64,000 bases of DNA from positions 4,482,796 to 4,546,795 of the forward strand of contig CM035354.1 in NCBI GenBank assembly GCA_020137815.1, read 5' to 3'. The notes beneath the pieces were generated by a model that was not told the DNA's origin, ran no database searches, and saw nothing but the letters and a program-made list of their open reading frames with translations. The translations under genes were made by a program, and so were the position numbers. The stretch comes from Hormiphora californensis (lineage: Eukaryota > Ctenophora > Tentaculata > Cydippida > Pleurobrachiidae). Shown here piece by piece: positions 38,292-50,830 of the stretch; positions within the stretch are counted from its first letter, which is position 1; every line of letters begins with the position of its first letter.

Positions 38292-38701
38292 GAAAATTAA
38301 CATTTTATTTGCATGCTTAATTAGTTAATTACATAATTTAAAATGTTTTTAAAGTCAAAGATATGTTTGTGATGTCACTTTTTACACTTTCCCATTATAA
38401 ATTATTACAACTTTTGAAGAGAAAACTGTTTAATTTGTGTGTCACATATATTATGTCGTTACCAAGAGTTAGTTTGTCGATTCGTTTGTGTTTCCCCCTC
38501 AATATATTTCGCCCTCTTTTTATTTCGTTACTACACACACAAACACAGTTCCTCCTCACATGCATAACTAACTGTCAACACTTTATGACTGACAACATTA
38601 CTGCTAAATATCCCAAAATTATCCCCCTCTCTCTCGATAACTCTTTTCCCTGCTAAATTATCCAACCCAATTCCACACTATTAAACTCATCCCTCCCTCA
38701 G

Positions 38702-38842
38702 GACGTCCTACTAAACTTGGTGACCCCAATATACTGCGGAGAGGCGGAGGGTGTGGGTGTAGAGGAGAAGGAAGAGGAGGAGGGGGACGAGGAGGAGGCT
38801 GAGTCGTGGCCGGGTACCAGCAAGGCTGAATTTCTACCATAG
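38702..38842 (+). CDS. Possible acidic C-terminal exon (alternative last exon?)
   Basis: A CTCAG acceptor is followed by a 47-codon frame ending in TAG. It starts DVLLNLVTPIYCGE, becomes strongly acidic (EEKEEEEGDEEEAES) and ends SWPGTSKAEFLP. The Glu-coding pattern is not simple-repeat DNA. It could be an alternative last exon of phosphofructokinase or part of an unseen transcript. Only the acceptor and open frame support it. Confidence 0.3.
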   Translation, partial: DVLLNLVTPIYCGEAEGVGVEEKEEEEGDEEEAESWPGTSKAEFLP

Positions 38843-39426
38843 AGAGAAAGAGAGAGAGTTGTCAAGTTAGTGTGTGTGAGAAAGCCGGTGTTCAGAAATG
38901 TGATGAGAGAAGTGTGTGTGTGAAAGAGAAAGGAAGAGTGAGAAGGGAAGAATGTGAGAAAGGGACAGAAAGTACGTTGTATATATTATATTGAGAACGA
39001 ATGTAGTATTCGCTCTTGGGTTAGTTAATAACTTATTTATTGAATTGTTTCACCAGTCTGTTGCATATAATTCTGGAGTTTTTCTTCCCCCATTCCCCCT
39101 CCCCTCTCTCCCTCGCGCTCGTTACCTTGTTCGGATTAGAACATAACAAGTCCCTCGCCTATGATACCATTCTAGAGTTATATCAATTCTCTTTCGTTTA
39201 AGAGATTGTAGAAGCTGTTTGAGCTGCTGTATCTTGACATGCTCTGACTGATTCTCTCTTTCTCAAGAAACAAAGTACCACGAGCAGTTGAAGCAGTGTC
39301 ACACTGCACATCTGTCCAGAACAGCCCCATTCTGCACAATAACTCTGTTGCGCGCGCAGCTCTCCGTAAAAAGAAAGCATTCAATGTCATCAGTGTAATG
39401 GTCACGTGGTGTGCGCCTCGTCCTCT

Positions 39427-39438
39427 GATTGGCCAATC
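39427..39438. promoter_or_regulatory. Inverted CCAAT pair upstream of DHX37
   Basis: GATTGGCCAATC is a palindrome carrying CCAAT boxes on both strands about 100 bp before the start codon, in a GC-rich stretch. It fits an NF-Y-type promoter element (inference). Confidence 0.45.
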
Positions 39439-39538
39439 CGCTAACTCTAAATCTTCCCATATATCTAGCTCTCTTCATGGTACACTGACACACAGAGAGA
39501 GGAACAACAAAGTCTGAAGAACTCGACTTGCACAGACG

Positions 39539-42500
39539 ATGCTAGCTATACACAATCGAAAGAGGAAGCGTCTTCAGAACAAACAGAGTAAAGAAGATGC
39601 GGGGGAGGACACTAATTTCGATATCATTATCCCCAAACCCAAACAGCCTAAGGTGAAGAAAGTACCCGCTAGTGTCAAGAACGCTTCTAAAAAGGAGAGA
39701 AAACGGCAGGAGAAGTTAAAGGAGAAAAAGCAACAAAAGGAAGAAAGGGAGAAGATCTTGGCGTCTCTTGAGGCGCATGCAGTACCTTCAGACCAACTTG
39801 GCATGCTACACAGCACGTGCGGTAGGAAACCTACCATGTCCCTAGTCCAGGAACACGCCAAACACAAAGCTATCATTGTCAGTCACAAGAAGAAGCAGAA
39901 GAAGAATACAAGGGTAGAGAAGATACTAAACCCTACTGTTTCGGAACCTGTCCAAGAGGAAGAAGAGGAGGGTAGCAGTAGTTCAGAGAGTAGTGGAGAA
40001 GAGGAACAAGTAGAGGAAGAGATGGAGAAAGAAGAAGTTGCCCCTATTCCTACTGCAGCTGAGGTGACGGAGATTAAACAGGACAAGGTGAAGAGGTTGC
40101 GAAAGACCTCATTTTCAGCAGCTGTTCCTAGAAAACCATCAGATTTTGTTAGTGTAGAGAGAGATCCAGAAATTCAGGCAACACGTCTACAGCTACCTAT
40201 TCTGGGAGAAGAACAGGTTAGTTGTCCTGATAGTGGTAATACCTCTCCTACAATTTACTGTTTCATTTTGTCTTCCCTACATTGTAAAAGAAACAGCACG
40301 TTTCATTCCCTTCTCCCCTTCTTTGTAGGTGATAGTGGAGAAGATCATAGAGAATGATGTGGTGGTGATAGTGGGTGCTACTGGGTCAGGGAAGACCACC
40401 CAGGTGCCCCAGTTTCTGTACGAGGCAGGGTATGGAACTGCAGCTGATAAACCCGGCATCATCGGTAGGTTTCAGAAAGTTTCACTTCACCCCGTTTAGT
40501 GGGGTAATGTGAGGCTGCCCGATCGGAGACCGTTATTTTGGTATGCTCTCATCTGCATCCTTCGTGAGATATGGGTATTGTCATGTCAGCAAAAAGAGAG
40601 ATATTCTTGTTGTGAAACAGTTGCACACGTAACAGACAATAAACAATTAACACCAATTATTTTCCAGGGGTAACCGAACCAAGAAGAGTCGCTGCGGTAA
40701 CGACTTGTGCACGGGTAAAACGAGAACTTAACATTGACAATGTGGACTACCAAATAAGGTAATAGATCATGATACCAAATTAGGTATTATACAGCATTAA
40801 TCAGATTTCAGTTAAACTAAAACAAAACTGTGTAGAGCTTTGAACTGTTAGGACTATCTTCGAGCTTCTCGCAAATGGGACGGATGGTTCAAATAGTAGA
40901 GCTACACCTAAAATGCTTTGGGCAATGCTTTCAACTACATTTTTAATCCGTTTTGGGTTTATAGAACCCTGACACAACTCTTATAATCTTCATCACGGCC
41001 ACCTTCACACCAATGACAATGAGTATTATTGTTGCTATGGTTACCAGTACCACATCAATGTTATACATTTCGTTTACCCCCTGGTTTTGTATGACCTCAT
41101 TTCTCAAATACCCCAACTCCCCATATTCTACCAGGTGGTCAAGCAGGAAAAGGAATTCACGTAATTCCACCAGTACCTCTCACAATCTCTAACTGCTCGC
41201 CTCTCATTTGCAGAGAATTCATCTCTCCTAGCTAACATTTCCCTAATCACACCTCTCATCATTTCTCCATTTTCCATGTCTTCCTTTTTAGCGATTAGCC
41301 CAAAGCCTCGCATTTTCATCGTTGCCGCGTTGGTTAGCTGGTCCCACGCAATGGGAATACACAGTAGCGGGACACCTGCTCCTATGGACTCCAATTTACT
41401 GTTTTGTCCGCAATGGGAAATGAAAAATGCAATCCTCCCGCTTTCCAGTATTTGTGTCTGGGGTAGCCAGTGACTGAAGAGAATCTTCCCATCGCTAGAT
41501 GTCCTTGTATCATTGAGAGGTGATTTAGCTATGATGCACATCCCCATAGCAACTAGCTCCCTTAGCAATGCTCCCTCCCCTGGTAGGGCTGGAAACACAC
41601 TGCCTAGAGAGAACAGGACCGTCCGTTCACAGTTGTCTAGAAAGGCAGTAAACTGATTGTTCAGCGGGTTTGTTTGATCTTCATCATTCAGGAACGCATC
41701 CGCTATATAGACAGTAGTTAGAGGAGTTAGATAGGGAAATGAGAATGCAGGGTGTCCCATGATTATGTTCAGAGATGCTTTCTTAGCAGGTGGGGCACTG
41801 TCTGGTAGTGTCGGTAGGTGAGGGCGTGAGAACAGGATTGATTTTCCGAACTGAACTAATTGGCACAGTGCCCAAACTCTGTCTAGGAAGGTGCTGGTTG
41901 GACCGTCCAGCATGGGATGGAAAATGGACGGTTCTGAGGATATGAGACTGGGATATACACCATTCAATCCCATAATCGATCTGAAAATAATTTAATGGTT
42001 AAACATATTCGTTGCTATGGTAATTATACAGCTTTGTTACCATGTAGTTTGTAATAACGTACCCTGTAACTATTGGCAAATAATTCACCACCGGTTGCGA
42101 CCAGTTAAACATCCTCGCTGCGTGAGTTACAGCCACTGCACTGGTTATCTCCATAACAACGACATCAAACTCTCCCTCCCTGACTATCTGATCCATTTGA
42201 GGGTCACAGAACACCCCGGCCACTTTGCTACTCTTCACATTGTGGGACAGACGGGCCTCCTCAAACCCATAGAATGGAAAGGCTCCACTGTACTTGGTTG
42301 GTAGGTTAGCAATTATCCTGTTTGTGGGGTCAACTACAGCCTTGAATTCCTGCTCATTCTGGAACCCCAGTGGGGAGACAATGACCCTAACTAAGGGGTC
42401 ATCATCTTGTAACCGGGCGTCCCCTGCTGCAGTTACCATGGTAACGTTGTGCCCTCTGGATGCGAGGAGGGAGGCCAGATGGTAGGAGGAGAAGAGGTGG

Positions 42501-45500
42501 CTACCAGGAAGTCCGATAGTAAAGAGGATGTTGTGAGAGTACACCACTGATATTAGTCCAGATAAAACAAGTAGAAGGGGTCCCATAATCCTGGGGGTTG
42601 TGTGACGTGGGGTCAGTAACTAAAATTAAACAGAGATTGCTACCGCGGAACAAACATTTTAATGCAGAAATGAAATAATAGCTACTGATGCTAAGCAGTG
42701 AGCTTATAATAAACTGGGAAGCGAAGAATAATCTGTCTCGCGGCACCAGACAGAGAATGATAAATTAGTTGCAAGAAAATAAGCAAGAATATTCAAGCAA
42801 TCACAATCCCCTCTCTTAATCTCCCCTCATTTCTCTCCCCCCTTATTCGCTTTCCATCTCCCTCTCAATCTCACAATCCCCCTCCCTCTCTAAACGATTC
42901 TCAACCACACTCTATAGGATCACTTTCCCAGTTAAATACATACTATACTCCCCATCATCCCTTGTAAAGTCTTGCTCCACCTGCACTACCTGCGTTATTA
43001 CACTATCAATATTTCAAGGGAGATTAGAAGGATAAACTGAAAGTAACACAATCAAGTTTCTGGTTTGTTAAACTGAGAGAATCGGGACGGGTAAAAATAG
43101 ACAAAGATACATGATTGTCAAATGGTTGTGGGGGAGGTAGGGAGCTAAAGGAGAGAGCGAGAGGGAGAGAGGGAGAGAAAATGTTGATCTGATCTAATTT
43201 GATTTGATTTGAAATAAATAAATATATGTGGGACCGGTGGGACACAAATATGGATGTACATACAGCTATAGAAAACGCAGCATCGATATAAACGCCAACA
43301 CAGGATATTATTGAAATGTAGTGTAACGAGTGTGGAGAAAATAAGAAGAATCTCAAATGTGTGCTAAACAAGCAAGGGGGCAGGGGAGAGCACAGGAACA
43401 TTCAACCAGAGGACGAATAATGAATATAGGGGCCATAAAGGAAGTGGAAGTGAAAGAGAGAAAGAGAGAGAAAGACCCATTTCGTTTTTTCTACAGTTAT
43501 CTGAGCTACCAAAGTACAGTGATTCAATTTGGATATGGGTCGTCCCTACACTTGATACCAAACCAAACCAAACCAAACCAAACCAAACCAAACCAAACCA
43601 AACCAAACCAAACCAAACCAAACCAAACCAAACCAAACACTTGATGAGGCCGGAGGGGTAACCTTAGAGAGTCAAAAGTGTTAGGCGAACATTGTCACCA
43701 CGAGAGAAAAATAGATGATACCAAAAATTATCATTGATATTCTGATTTTGGCAAGTGGTAAATGGTCATGGTAATTTTTAGCGTTCTCTGCAGATACTAA
43801 CCCTCCACTTCCTAGATACGAGGGGACGGTTACCCCTGATACACTAACCCTCCACTTCCTAGATACGAGGGGACGGTTACCCCGGATACGAGGATCAAGT
43901 TTATGACAGACGGTGTTCTCCTCCGGGAACTACAGACAGATTTCCTACTGTCAAAGTACTGTGTGCTGATTATCGACGAGGCACACGAGAGAAGTGTCAA
44001 TACTGACATACTTATTGGTAGGTGACTGGACCATTGGACCCGTGAATTATGGGTGAAGTTCAATCAATAGTTAGCAGTAAATTTAATGACATTGTCTCCC
44101 CCTTATTTCACCAGAAAATTACCCACCCCACCTCCCAGGTATGCTGTCCAGAGTGGTACCCCTGAGACGAACCCGGGGCACTCCTCTCAAACTTATCATC
44201 ATGTCTGCAACCCTGCGAGTCAGTGATTTCACGGCCAATACCACCCTGTTCCCGGTACCACCACCTGTTGTGGACGTGGGTGCTAGGCAACACCCTGTCA
44301 CAATACACCACGCTAAAGCCACCAAGACGGATTATGTGCGAGAGGCTTATGCTAAGGTGTGTAAGTTACACCGGAGTCTGCCCCCTGGGGATGTCCTAGT
44401 GTTCCTAACGGGTGTCCAGGAGATCAATAGAATGATGCACCTCCTCCGCAAGACGTTCCCTGAAACGCTTGCGGAGGGAGGAGGGGAGAAGAAGAAGGCT
44501 AATGGTGAGAAGGAGGGAGAAGAAGAGGGGTTAGTGAAGGTCGATTTAAGTAGTTATGATCCATATGAAAATAAAGATGACACGGTTACTGAACCGATAA
44601 CGTCTGTACCAACTATTACTCCTGCTGAAGTTGAGGAGTTAGAGGAAGATTCAGATGATGAAGAGATTCAACCGAGTGCCCATGACAAATCCCTCCCCCT
44701 TCTCGTCCTACCTCTCTACTCCGCCCTTCCACCTGACCAGCAGGAGCGGGTATTCAAATCCCATTCAGAGGACAGGAGATTGGTTGTCATAGCAACCAAT
44801 GTCGCAGAGACCTCTCTCACAATCCCGGGTATTAGTTACGTGGTAGACAGTGGGAGAGTGAAAACTAAAGAGTATTGTTCGGTAACCGGCATGAGTAGGT
44901 TTACTGTCGTCTGGGTATCTCACGCCAGTGCAGCCCAGAGGGCAGGTCGAGCTGGTCGAACTGGACCGGGGCACTGCTACCGGCTGTATTCTTCTGCAGT
45001 TATGGGCAATGTGATGGAGGAGCATACGGAACCAGAGATTTGTAAGAAACCTATTGATGGGTTGGTGTTACAAATGAAGAATCTAAATATTCATCGGATA
45101 TTAAACTTCCCCTTCCCAACCCCTCCCTCCCTCCATCTGATCAAATCTGCAGAACGGGAGTTACTCTTCCTGAAACTTCTCGAGGCGGCCAAGACGATAA
45201 CCGGAACGGGAGCTGAAGTTAACAAGATAACAGAGCTAGGTAGGAGTTGTGTTAACCTTCCCGTGGCACCCAGGTTCGCTAAACTCCTTCTACTAGCTGT
45301 AGACAGGGGTGTTCTCCCCTTTGCTCTAACCCTTGTTGCGGCACTATCCGTGGGTCACATCTTCACTGGTCCCATTCCACATCCCTTCAAACCACCTCCC
45401 GGACCCTCCCGACTTCTGGGCGACTTCATGGTATTGTTGAGCGCTGTTGGGGCCTGGGAACACGCGGGTGGAGGCCAGGAATGGAGCTCTAAACACCACC

Positions 45501-47111
45501 TCAGACACCGTGCATTGGTGGAGGTGAGGCAGTTGAGGAGGCAGCTGGCTAATATAATGGGGGCCGCTCTGGACCCCCTCCAGAAACCACCCAATGCAGG
45601 GGAGATCTTGGCACTTCGCCAGGTCCTGGCTGTGTGTCTGGGGGATCACGTGGGGGTGCTGGAAGAGAGGAAGGAGGGAGGGTGGTATAGCTGCGAGGCC
45701 ATGGAGGAGCGGGTCACTGTTCACAAGGAGAGCGTGTTATTTGGTAAGTTAAACAAAAAACTTGCATTTCTTGAACAAAAATCAATAAATAATATTATTC
45801 TGATCTCAATATTGGAACGATATACATAGCAAGTTCTGGCTGGATCAAATCATATATGTTCAATTGCTATGATCTCCCCTCCCCACAGGATCCAACACTG
45901 AGTACGTGGTCTACTGTACTCTGGAGGAGGTGGGAGAGTCTGTTAGGATGAGGGGACTACTTGGTATCGAGGAGCACTGGTTACCCTCCCTACTACCTGA
46001 TAAATGCACCTTTGGAGACCCCCTAGATCAGCCCCCACCAGCTTACTCCCCCGAAACTGGTAGGTAGACCCCCTAGATCAGCCCCCACCAGCCTACTCCC
46101 CTGAAACTGGTAGGTAGACCCCCTAGATCAGCCCCCACCCGCCTACTCCCCTGAAACTGGTAGGTAGACCCCCTAGATCAGCCCCCACCAGCTTACTCGC
46201 CTGAAACTGGTAGGTAGACCCCCTAGATCAGCCCCCACCCGCCTACTCCCCTGAAACTGGTAGGTAGACCCCTAGATCAGCCCCCACCCGCCTACTCCCC
46301 CGAAACTGGTAGGTAGTGCGGTGTTTGCGGTTCTACATAGTATTGATGTAGCGTTGTTTACTTTAGTTGTCTATCTGCTATCAGTCGACGTCAAGTTTTA
46401 GACAAGTGTATTGTACTCTTATTATATCACCCACCAATTACCATGCCAGGTGAAGTTATGTGTACACGAGGGTGCACCTTTGGGGTTAGAGCCTGGACAC
46501 TGCCTCCCACACGTGTGCCGTATCCGAGGGGAATGCAGAGATTCCGGGAGTTTGCTGCTGCAATCTTGGAGGCCAAGGTACAGTTATTGTATAGCCTCAC
46601 AACTGCCTGCTGATTCATTTCGGTGACCATAAATTAGGGTTTCTGTAATATTTCGGTACCCAAACTCCCAGTTGATACCACTCGTCACTACGATATATTT
46701 TCAGGTAGTTAAAGGGGTGACCGATGATTGTCAGACGGTATTACTGGCTCGACCTGCAGTCCTCAGAAAAACATGGGCCACCCTCCAGCCACGGGCGGAA
46801 AATTTCCTAAAGCAGCTTGTAAAAAAGTGAGTTATTAAAATCTGAGTAAGAATTGTATAGATCTTCGTGAGACCGAATTGCGTATGAAAACTTGTTCGGT
46901 ACGTGCAACAAAATACCTAAAGTGTTTCACTCCAGTTTAGTCTTCTACAACGTGTCAATTTGTTTTTAGAGATGTGGATACCCGAGATAAACTGATGAAA
47001 ACATGGAAAGAAGAACCGACCTTCCTTCTTTCTGCCCTCTTACAGTGGCTACCTGAGTCTTTACACGCTAAAACGAAGGCTGCATGGCCACCTAAAGACA
47101 GTAAATCTTAA
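39539..47111 (+). CDS. DHX37: DEAH-box RNA helicase DHX37 (Dhr1/Ecm16 family)
   Basis: Nucleolar helicase that removes U3 snoRNA during small-subunit ribosome assembly (family knowledge). Exons: 39539-40216, 40329-40464, 40668-40758, 43863-44017, 44139-45743, 45889-46059, 46450-46577, 46705-46826, 46970-47111. They give 1075 residues and every junction is in phase. Residues 1-225 are basic and acidic low-complexity sequence, as in the family. Walker A GATGSGKT is at 242-249, TEPRRVAA near 275, DEAH at 340-343, SAT at 376-378 and [12 protein letters not shown] near 620. A DHX37-type acidic insertion ([11 protein letters not shown]) lies between the RecA lobes. The C-terminal region has [13 protein letters not shown] and LLQWLPESL, typical of DHX37. 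Intron 3 holds a glycosyltransferase gene on the other strand. The acceptor of exon 4 and donor of exon 6 are tandemly duplicated. Confidence 0.93.
40943..42586 (-). CDS. UDP-glycosyltransferase, nested in DHX37 intron 3 (one apparent frameshift)
   Basis: Transfers a sugar from a UDP-sugar to small lipophilic acceptors, in the ER lumen for animal members. Exon 42586-42063 starts with a signal peptide ([14 protein letters not shown]) and has the N-terminal fold ([20 protein letters not shown], then GHNVTMV). Exon 41980-41128 carries the signature [20 protein letters not shown], then [20 protein letters not shown] and AWDQ, with the HCG and DQ residues that bind UDP-sugar. The intron uses GTACGT and TTTTCAG in phase. 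This frame stops at 41128 before a membrane anchor. The neighbouring frame from about 41190 to 40943 encodes [14 protein letters not shown] and a hydrophobic helix ([16 protein letters not shown]), the usual C-terminal anchor. A one-base disturbance near 41160-41195 therefore separates body and anchor. Real decay or an assembly indel are both possible. Confidence 0.88.
43557..43637. repeat. (ACCAA)n pentanucleotide microsatellite
   Basis: About 16 perfect copies of ACCAA in DHX37 intron 3. It differs from the CT/GA tracts that dominate the window. Confidence 0.97.
43795..43889. repeat. 47-bp tandem duplication of the DHX37 exon-4 splice acceptor
   Basis: The block with CCCTCCACTTCCTAG followed by ATACGAGGGGACGG occurs twice, 47 bp apart, with acceptors at 43815 and 43862. 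Only the second gives the correct frame ([13 protein letters not shown]). Use of the first adds 47 nt and shifts the frame. Confidence 0.9.
46017..46316. repeat. 50-bp minisatellite duplicating the DHX37 exon-6 splice donor
   Basis: Six copies of a 50-bp unit (the last 49 bp) each repeat the exon end [14 protein letters not shown] with its donor AAACTG|GTAGGT. Copies differ at a few positions. The first donor (after 46059) joins exon 7 in frame. Later donors would read through TAG within the GTAGGTAG sequence. Confidence 0.95.
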
Positions 47112-47465
47112 TCTGACGAAAAGAGAACACTTTTACCGGCGTTTTAAATTCTGTTTTACTTCTGCACTTTTTAAGGAACTTTAATTTATTACCACGGGAC
47201 CGTTTAGCATCTTGTTTCAGTTTTATCCCCGCACTTTACCATCCCTTCCACTTTACTCATCAACTTACCTGACTTGTTCGACCCTCTCTCTACGCCCCGC
47301 AAATGTAAAGGAGGGTTAGAACCACATTATACATGACTCTCAACTCCTCTACTAACTACCTTCCCCGTATGTAGCCATGTGTTCTCAACAACATAACAAT
47401 CAAGTTGCCAGTTGTCTCATAGAAGACTGTCCTACGAAGGCCCGGTGCGGCTACGTGAGGCCGCG

Positions 47466-47696
47466 ATGTTACAGTCTTACAGTCAGTGCCTGACAAGTTT
47501 CCAGCAGCTCAAAACATCTGTGGTCTCTCTAGAAGAATTCCAAGAAGCACTACAGGGATTATGGTAAGTTGTTACACCACTTGTGATGTAACACTGGCAC
47601 CAGATTCTGTCTACTAGCTGAGCTCTATTTCCCTTTTCTGTTTTCCCGGCTTCTTCTAAGTTCTAATTCTCTTCTCTATTTAGGGCCCAGCGATGA
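47466..47696 (+). CDS. Possible small gene, two exons, C-terminal part of an unknown protein
   Basis: Exon up to 47563 reads MLQSYSQCLTSFQQLKTSVV and SLEEFQEALQGL. A GTAAGT donor follows, and exon 47684-47696 adds WAQR and a stop. The frame is open upstream to about 47425 (RRLSYEGPVRLREAA), so the start may lie further left. The peptide looks like an amphipathic helical region. I do not recognise it. It could also be non-coding or a late DHX37 transcript product. Confidence 0.35.
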
Positions 47697-47888
47697 ATGA
47701 GAGTAAAACAACACTTCAACTGAATGTAAGTTCTTTTCAATTTCAAGATGGGGGCGGGGAGGGGTTGAACTCAGTGGGCTGTCAGTTTATTTGATATATT
47801 TGATCACTGCTATATAAGATATCTTAGTTTGGACATTGGTTACTGTTTATCTGTTGTCGGATACATATCTTGGTTATAATTTGTTGAG

Positions 47889-49000
47889 TTAGTAAGAGTC
47901 AAATACAGCGGTAAGGCACAGCAAACACGCACAACCAAACATTACCAACCGTAAATCACACACAACTGCACTGACTAACTCGTGGTGGTGAATAATATTA
48001 GTCAATTCTTACCACATACTGCTGTTGTCCTGAAACAGTTTGAGCGTTAAAAGATGGAACTAAAATGGAACAAATTCGCTTTTCATTATTTTCTAAAGAT
48101 AGGATAGTTACCATTTGTTTTGGCAGACAGCGGACAGAGAGAATCGTATACTGCTAGTGACAGTGCAGTAACTGCCATCCACTACAGTCACTATCGCTCC
48201 CTCGCTCACTGGAAGATTAGAGTAATCCACACTTTGCGACCAAGCCCTGAATAATGCATAGATCTGTGGTATCTTCTTACTTTGCTATGTTTTTCAGTAT
48301 TGATTGAAACGTGGTGTATGCACGTGGTGTCTGAACGTTTAATCAATATGGAATGGAATCACCACTAATTCACTCCTAAGATAACAATAACTCACGATGT
48401 ATAGTAGCATTGTAACATCAGGTAGTCGTCAGGACAAGTCGCAGTTTGGGTACCTGGAATAATCTAATTTATAATCTAGATTCGGATACAACTTGGAAGC
48501 ATACATATCCACATTATATATAGATAGATGAAACATGTCTATTGTCTTTATTACCTCACCTGTTTTCCACTCCCCTGCAGTGATTAAGTACGTGTACTCA
48601 TTTGTATCAGGACTGAAATTACACTCCCGTGGTGTTCTACAAGTCGCCTTGACTGTGATGTGCTGATTAGACCGAGCAGACATTGAACAGACGCATTGAC
48701 CGCTAGTGATCGTTATCCCATCCAGTATTGAATTCATTGCGTAAGGACAGGAACATTCAGTCGCCTGAAACATAGCTTGGATCACATTACAGCAAAGAAT
48801 ACTTGTTAGGAGTCTATTCCGGGTATTGTAGACTACTTAATCAACTAAAATCTGGAGTTATAACTAACCCAGTCGCCTTCTTTGCACGTTGCAGTTGCTT
48901 TGGCGTCATCCCAGATACCAGTGGAAGTTGCGGATACTTCATATTCACTGCTGCACCACACAGGGGACAGGGATACCGCAACCAATACCAATAGGAACAT
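47889..49000 (-). CDS. Small cysteine-rich secreted or membrane-anchored protein (novel, six exons)
   Basis: Exons 49000-48869, 48764-48560, 48453-48396, 48246-48112, 48029-48013 and 47965-47889 join in phase with GT-AG sites and give about 208 residues. Exon 1 encodes a signal peptide (MFLLVLVAVSLSPVWCSS). Cysteine-rich segments follow: TECSCPYAMNSI, GQCVCSMSAR, ATCRTPRECNFS, TCPDDYLMLQC, DGSYCTV and SAVCQNKW. The last part resembles a Sushi-like Cys/Trp pattern but is not convincing. The final exon has a short hydrophobic stretch (LVMFGCACLLCLTAVF), suggesting a C-terminal membrane or GPI anchor. Exon 5 is a 17-nt microexon. No family is recognised. The consistent phases across five introns make chance unlikely; the last two exons are the least certain. 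Confidence 0.65.
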
Positions 49001-49858
<858 letters not shown>

Positions 49859-49984
49859 CTGCGCCCTGCTCTCGCTTCTTATCTTCACCTTTCTCCTCTA
49901 TCCGTCCTCCCTGTCTTCTCTGTTTCTTGTGTTCCGTAAGGTTTTTTGTCCCATTCTCCCGTCTCCTCCTTCGCGTGCGCTATT

Positions 49985-50830
49985 TTGAAAAATGAAATGG
50001 AAATGGCCACTGGCCAATGCTCTAAAATTTAAAGGTTTTATCAATCCCCCAATTGAACAAAACCGTCCTTATAACGTATTTAATTGGTTCATATGGAAAA
50101 TTTAAACCAAAACCAGATGTAGGCCCAAAGGATGTGCTTGGTAGACCTTTTTAATTATAAAGAGAGGGTAATCTAAAGGGGATGTTGAAGAATTAATCTT
50201 AGTTATTAAACCCGCTTAAACCCCAAATTTAGAACTAACAACCCCCCTTCCCCAACTTTTAAAAAGAGAGAGGAAGGAAGGTAGGCAAGAAGAAAGAGCT
50301 CATGATTATTCAAGCAGAGGTATGCAAGGAGGAAGAATATTAGCAGAGGCCCGGACACAATAGAGTGAACTAGCCCAAACGTACCCAACGAGAAGAGAAG
50401 GGGGAAGTTGGTCACTGCCACCACATCCTATCGGTTTCCCCCGGGCAAAGGGTCACACGGATTTACCTTTCCCACCCTTTCCCCTTGATCGATTTTCAGG
50501 TCGGTGGCCGTGGGCTAAGCGTGGTTTTGTCTCACCTGAAAATCCAAAATTTCCCCAAACAAAAAAACCTTTGGAGTCCCCTGTATTCCCCATTACTTTT
50601 CCCCGCCTTTTCCGGCAGGGTTACCCGTGGAACGGCCCCTTCAAAATTGGGACCCCCAAAATCCCCAAAAATTTCTTTTAACCCACAAAAATCATGAACT
50701 AACTTCCAAACCCCCTCCTTCCCTTATAGGGCACCCCTTCCAGAGGGAATAGTAAACCCCTAACCCAAACCCCTACCCCCTGAAAAAATTTTAACCCCCT
50801 CCCCAAATGGGGTCCCCCTTCCGAGAAAAA
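49985..50830. other. Homopolymer-inflated stretch before the minisatellite
   Basis: Runs of C, A and T are expanded (CCCC, AAAA, TTTT). Near 50715-50830 the sequence is recognisably a distorted form of the adjacent minisatellite unit, with its ACCCC, GATAGT and ATACCCC pieces altered. This looks like poor-quality or consensus-damaged sequence. No gene is supported. Confidence 0.5.

Larger units (their letters stand above)
38292..39538. other. Intergenic region with an inferred helicase promoter
   Basis: 38292-38700 is AT-rich and probably contains the phosphofructokinase 3' UTR. 38843-39120 holds GA-rich sequence. 39290-39538 is GC-richer, with GCGCGCGC, a CACGTG E-box and a paired CCAAT site just before the helicase start. 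No other gene is recognised apart from the possible exon at 38702. Confidence 0.5.
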
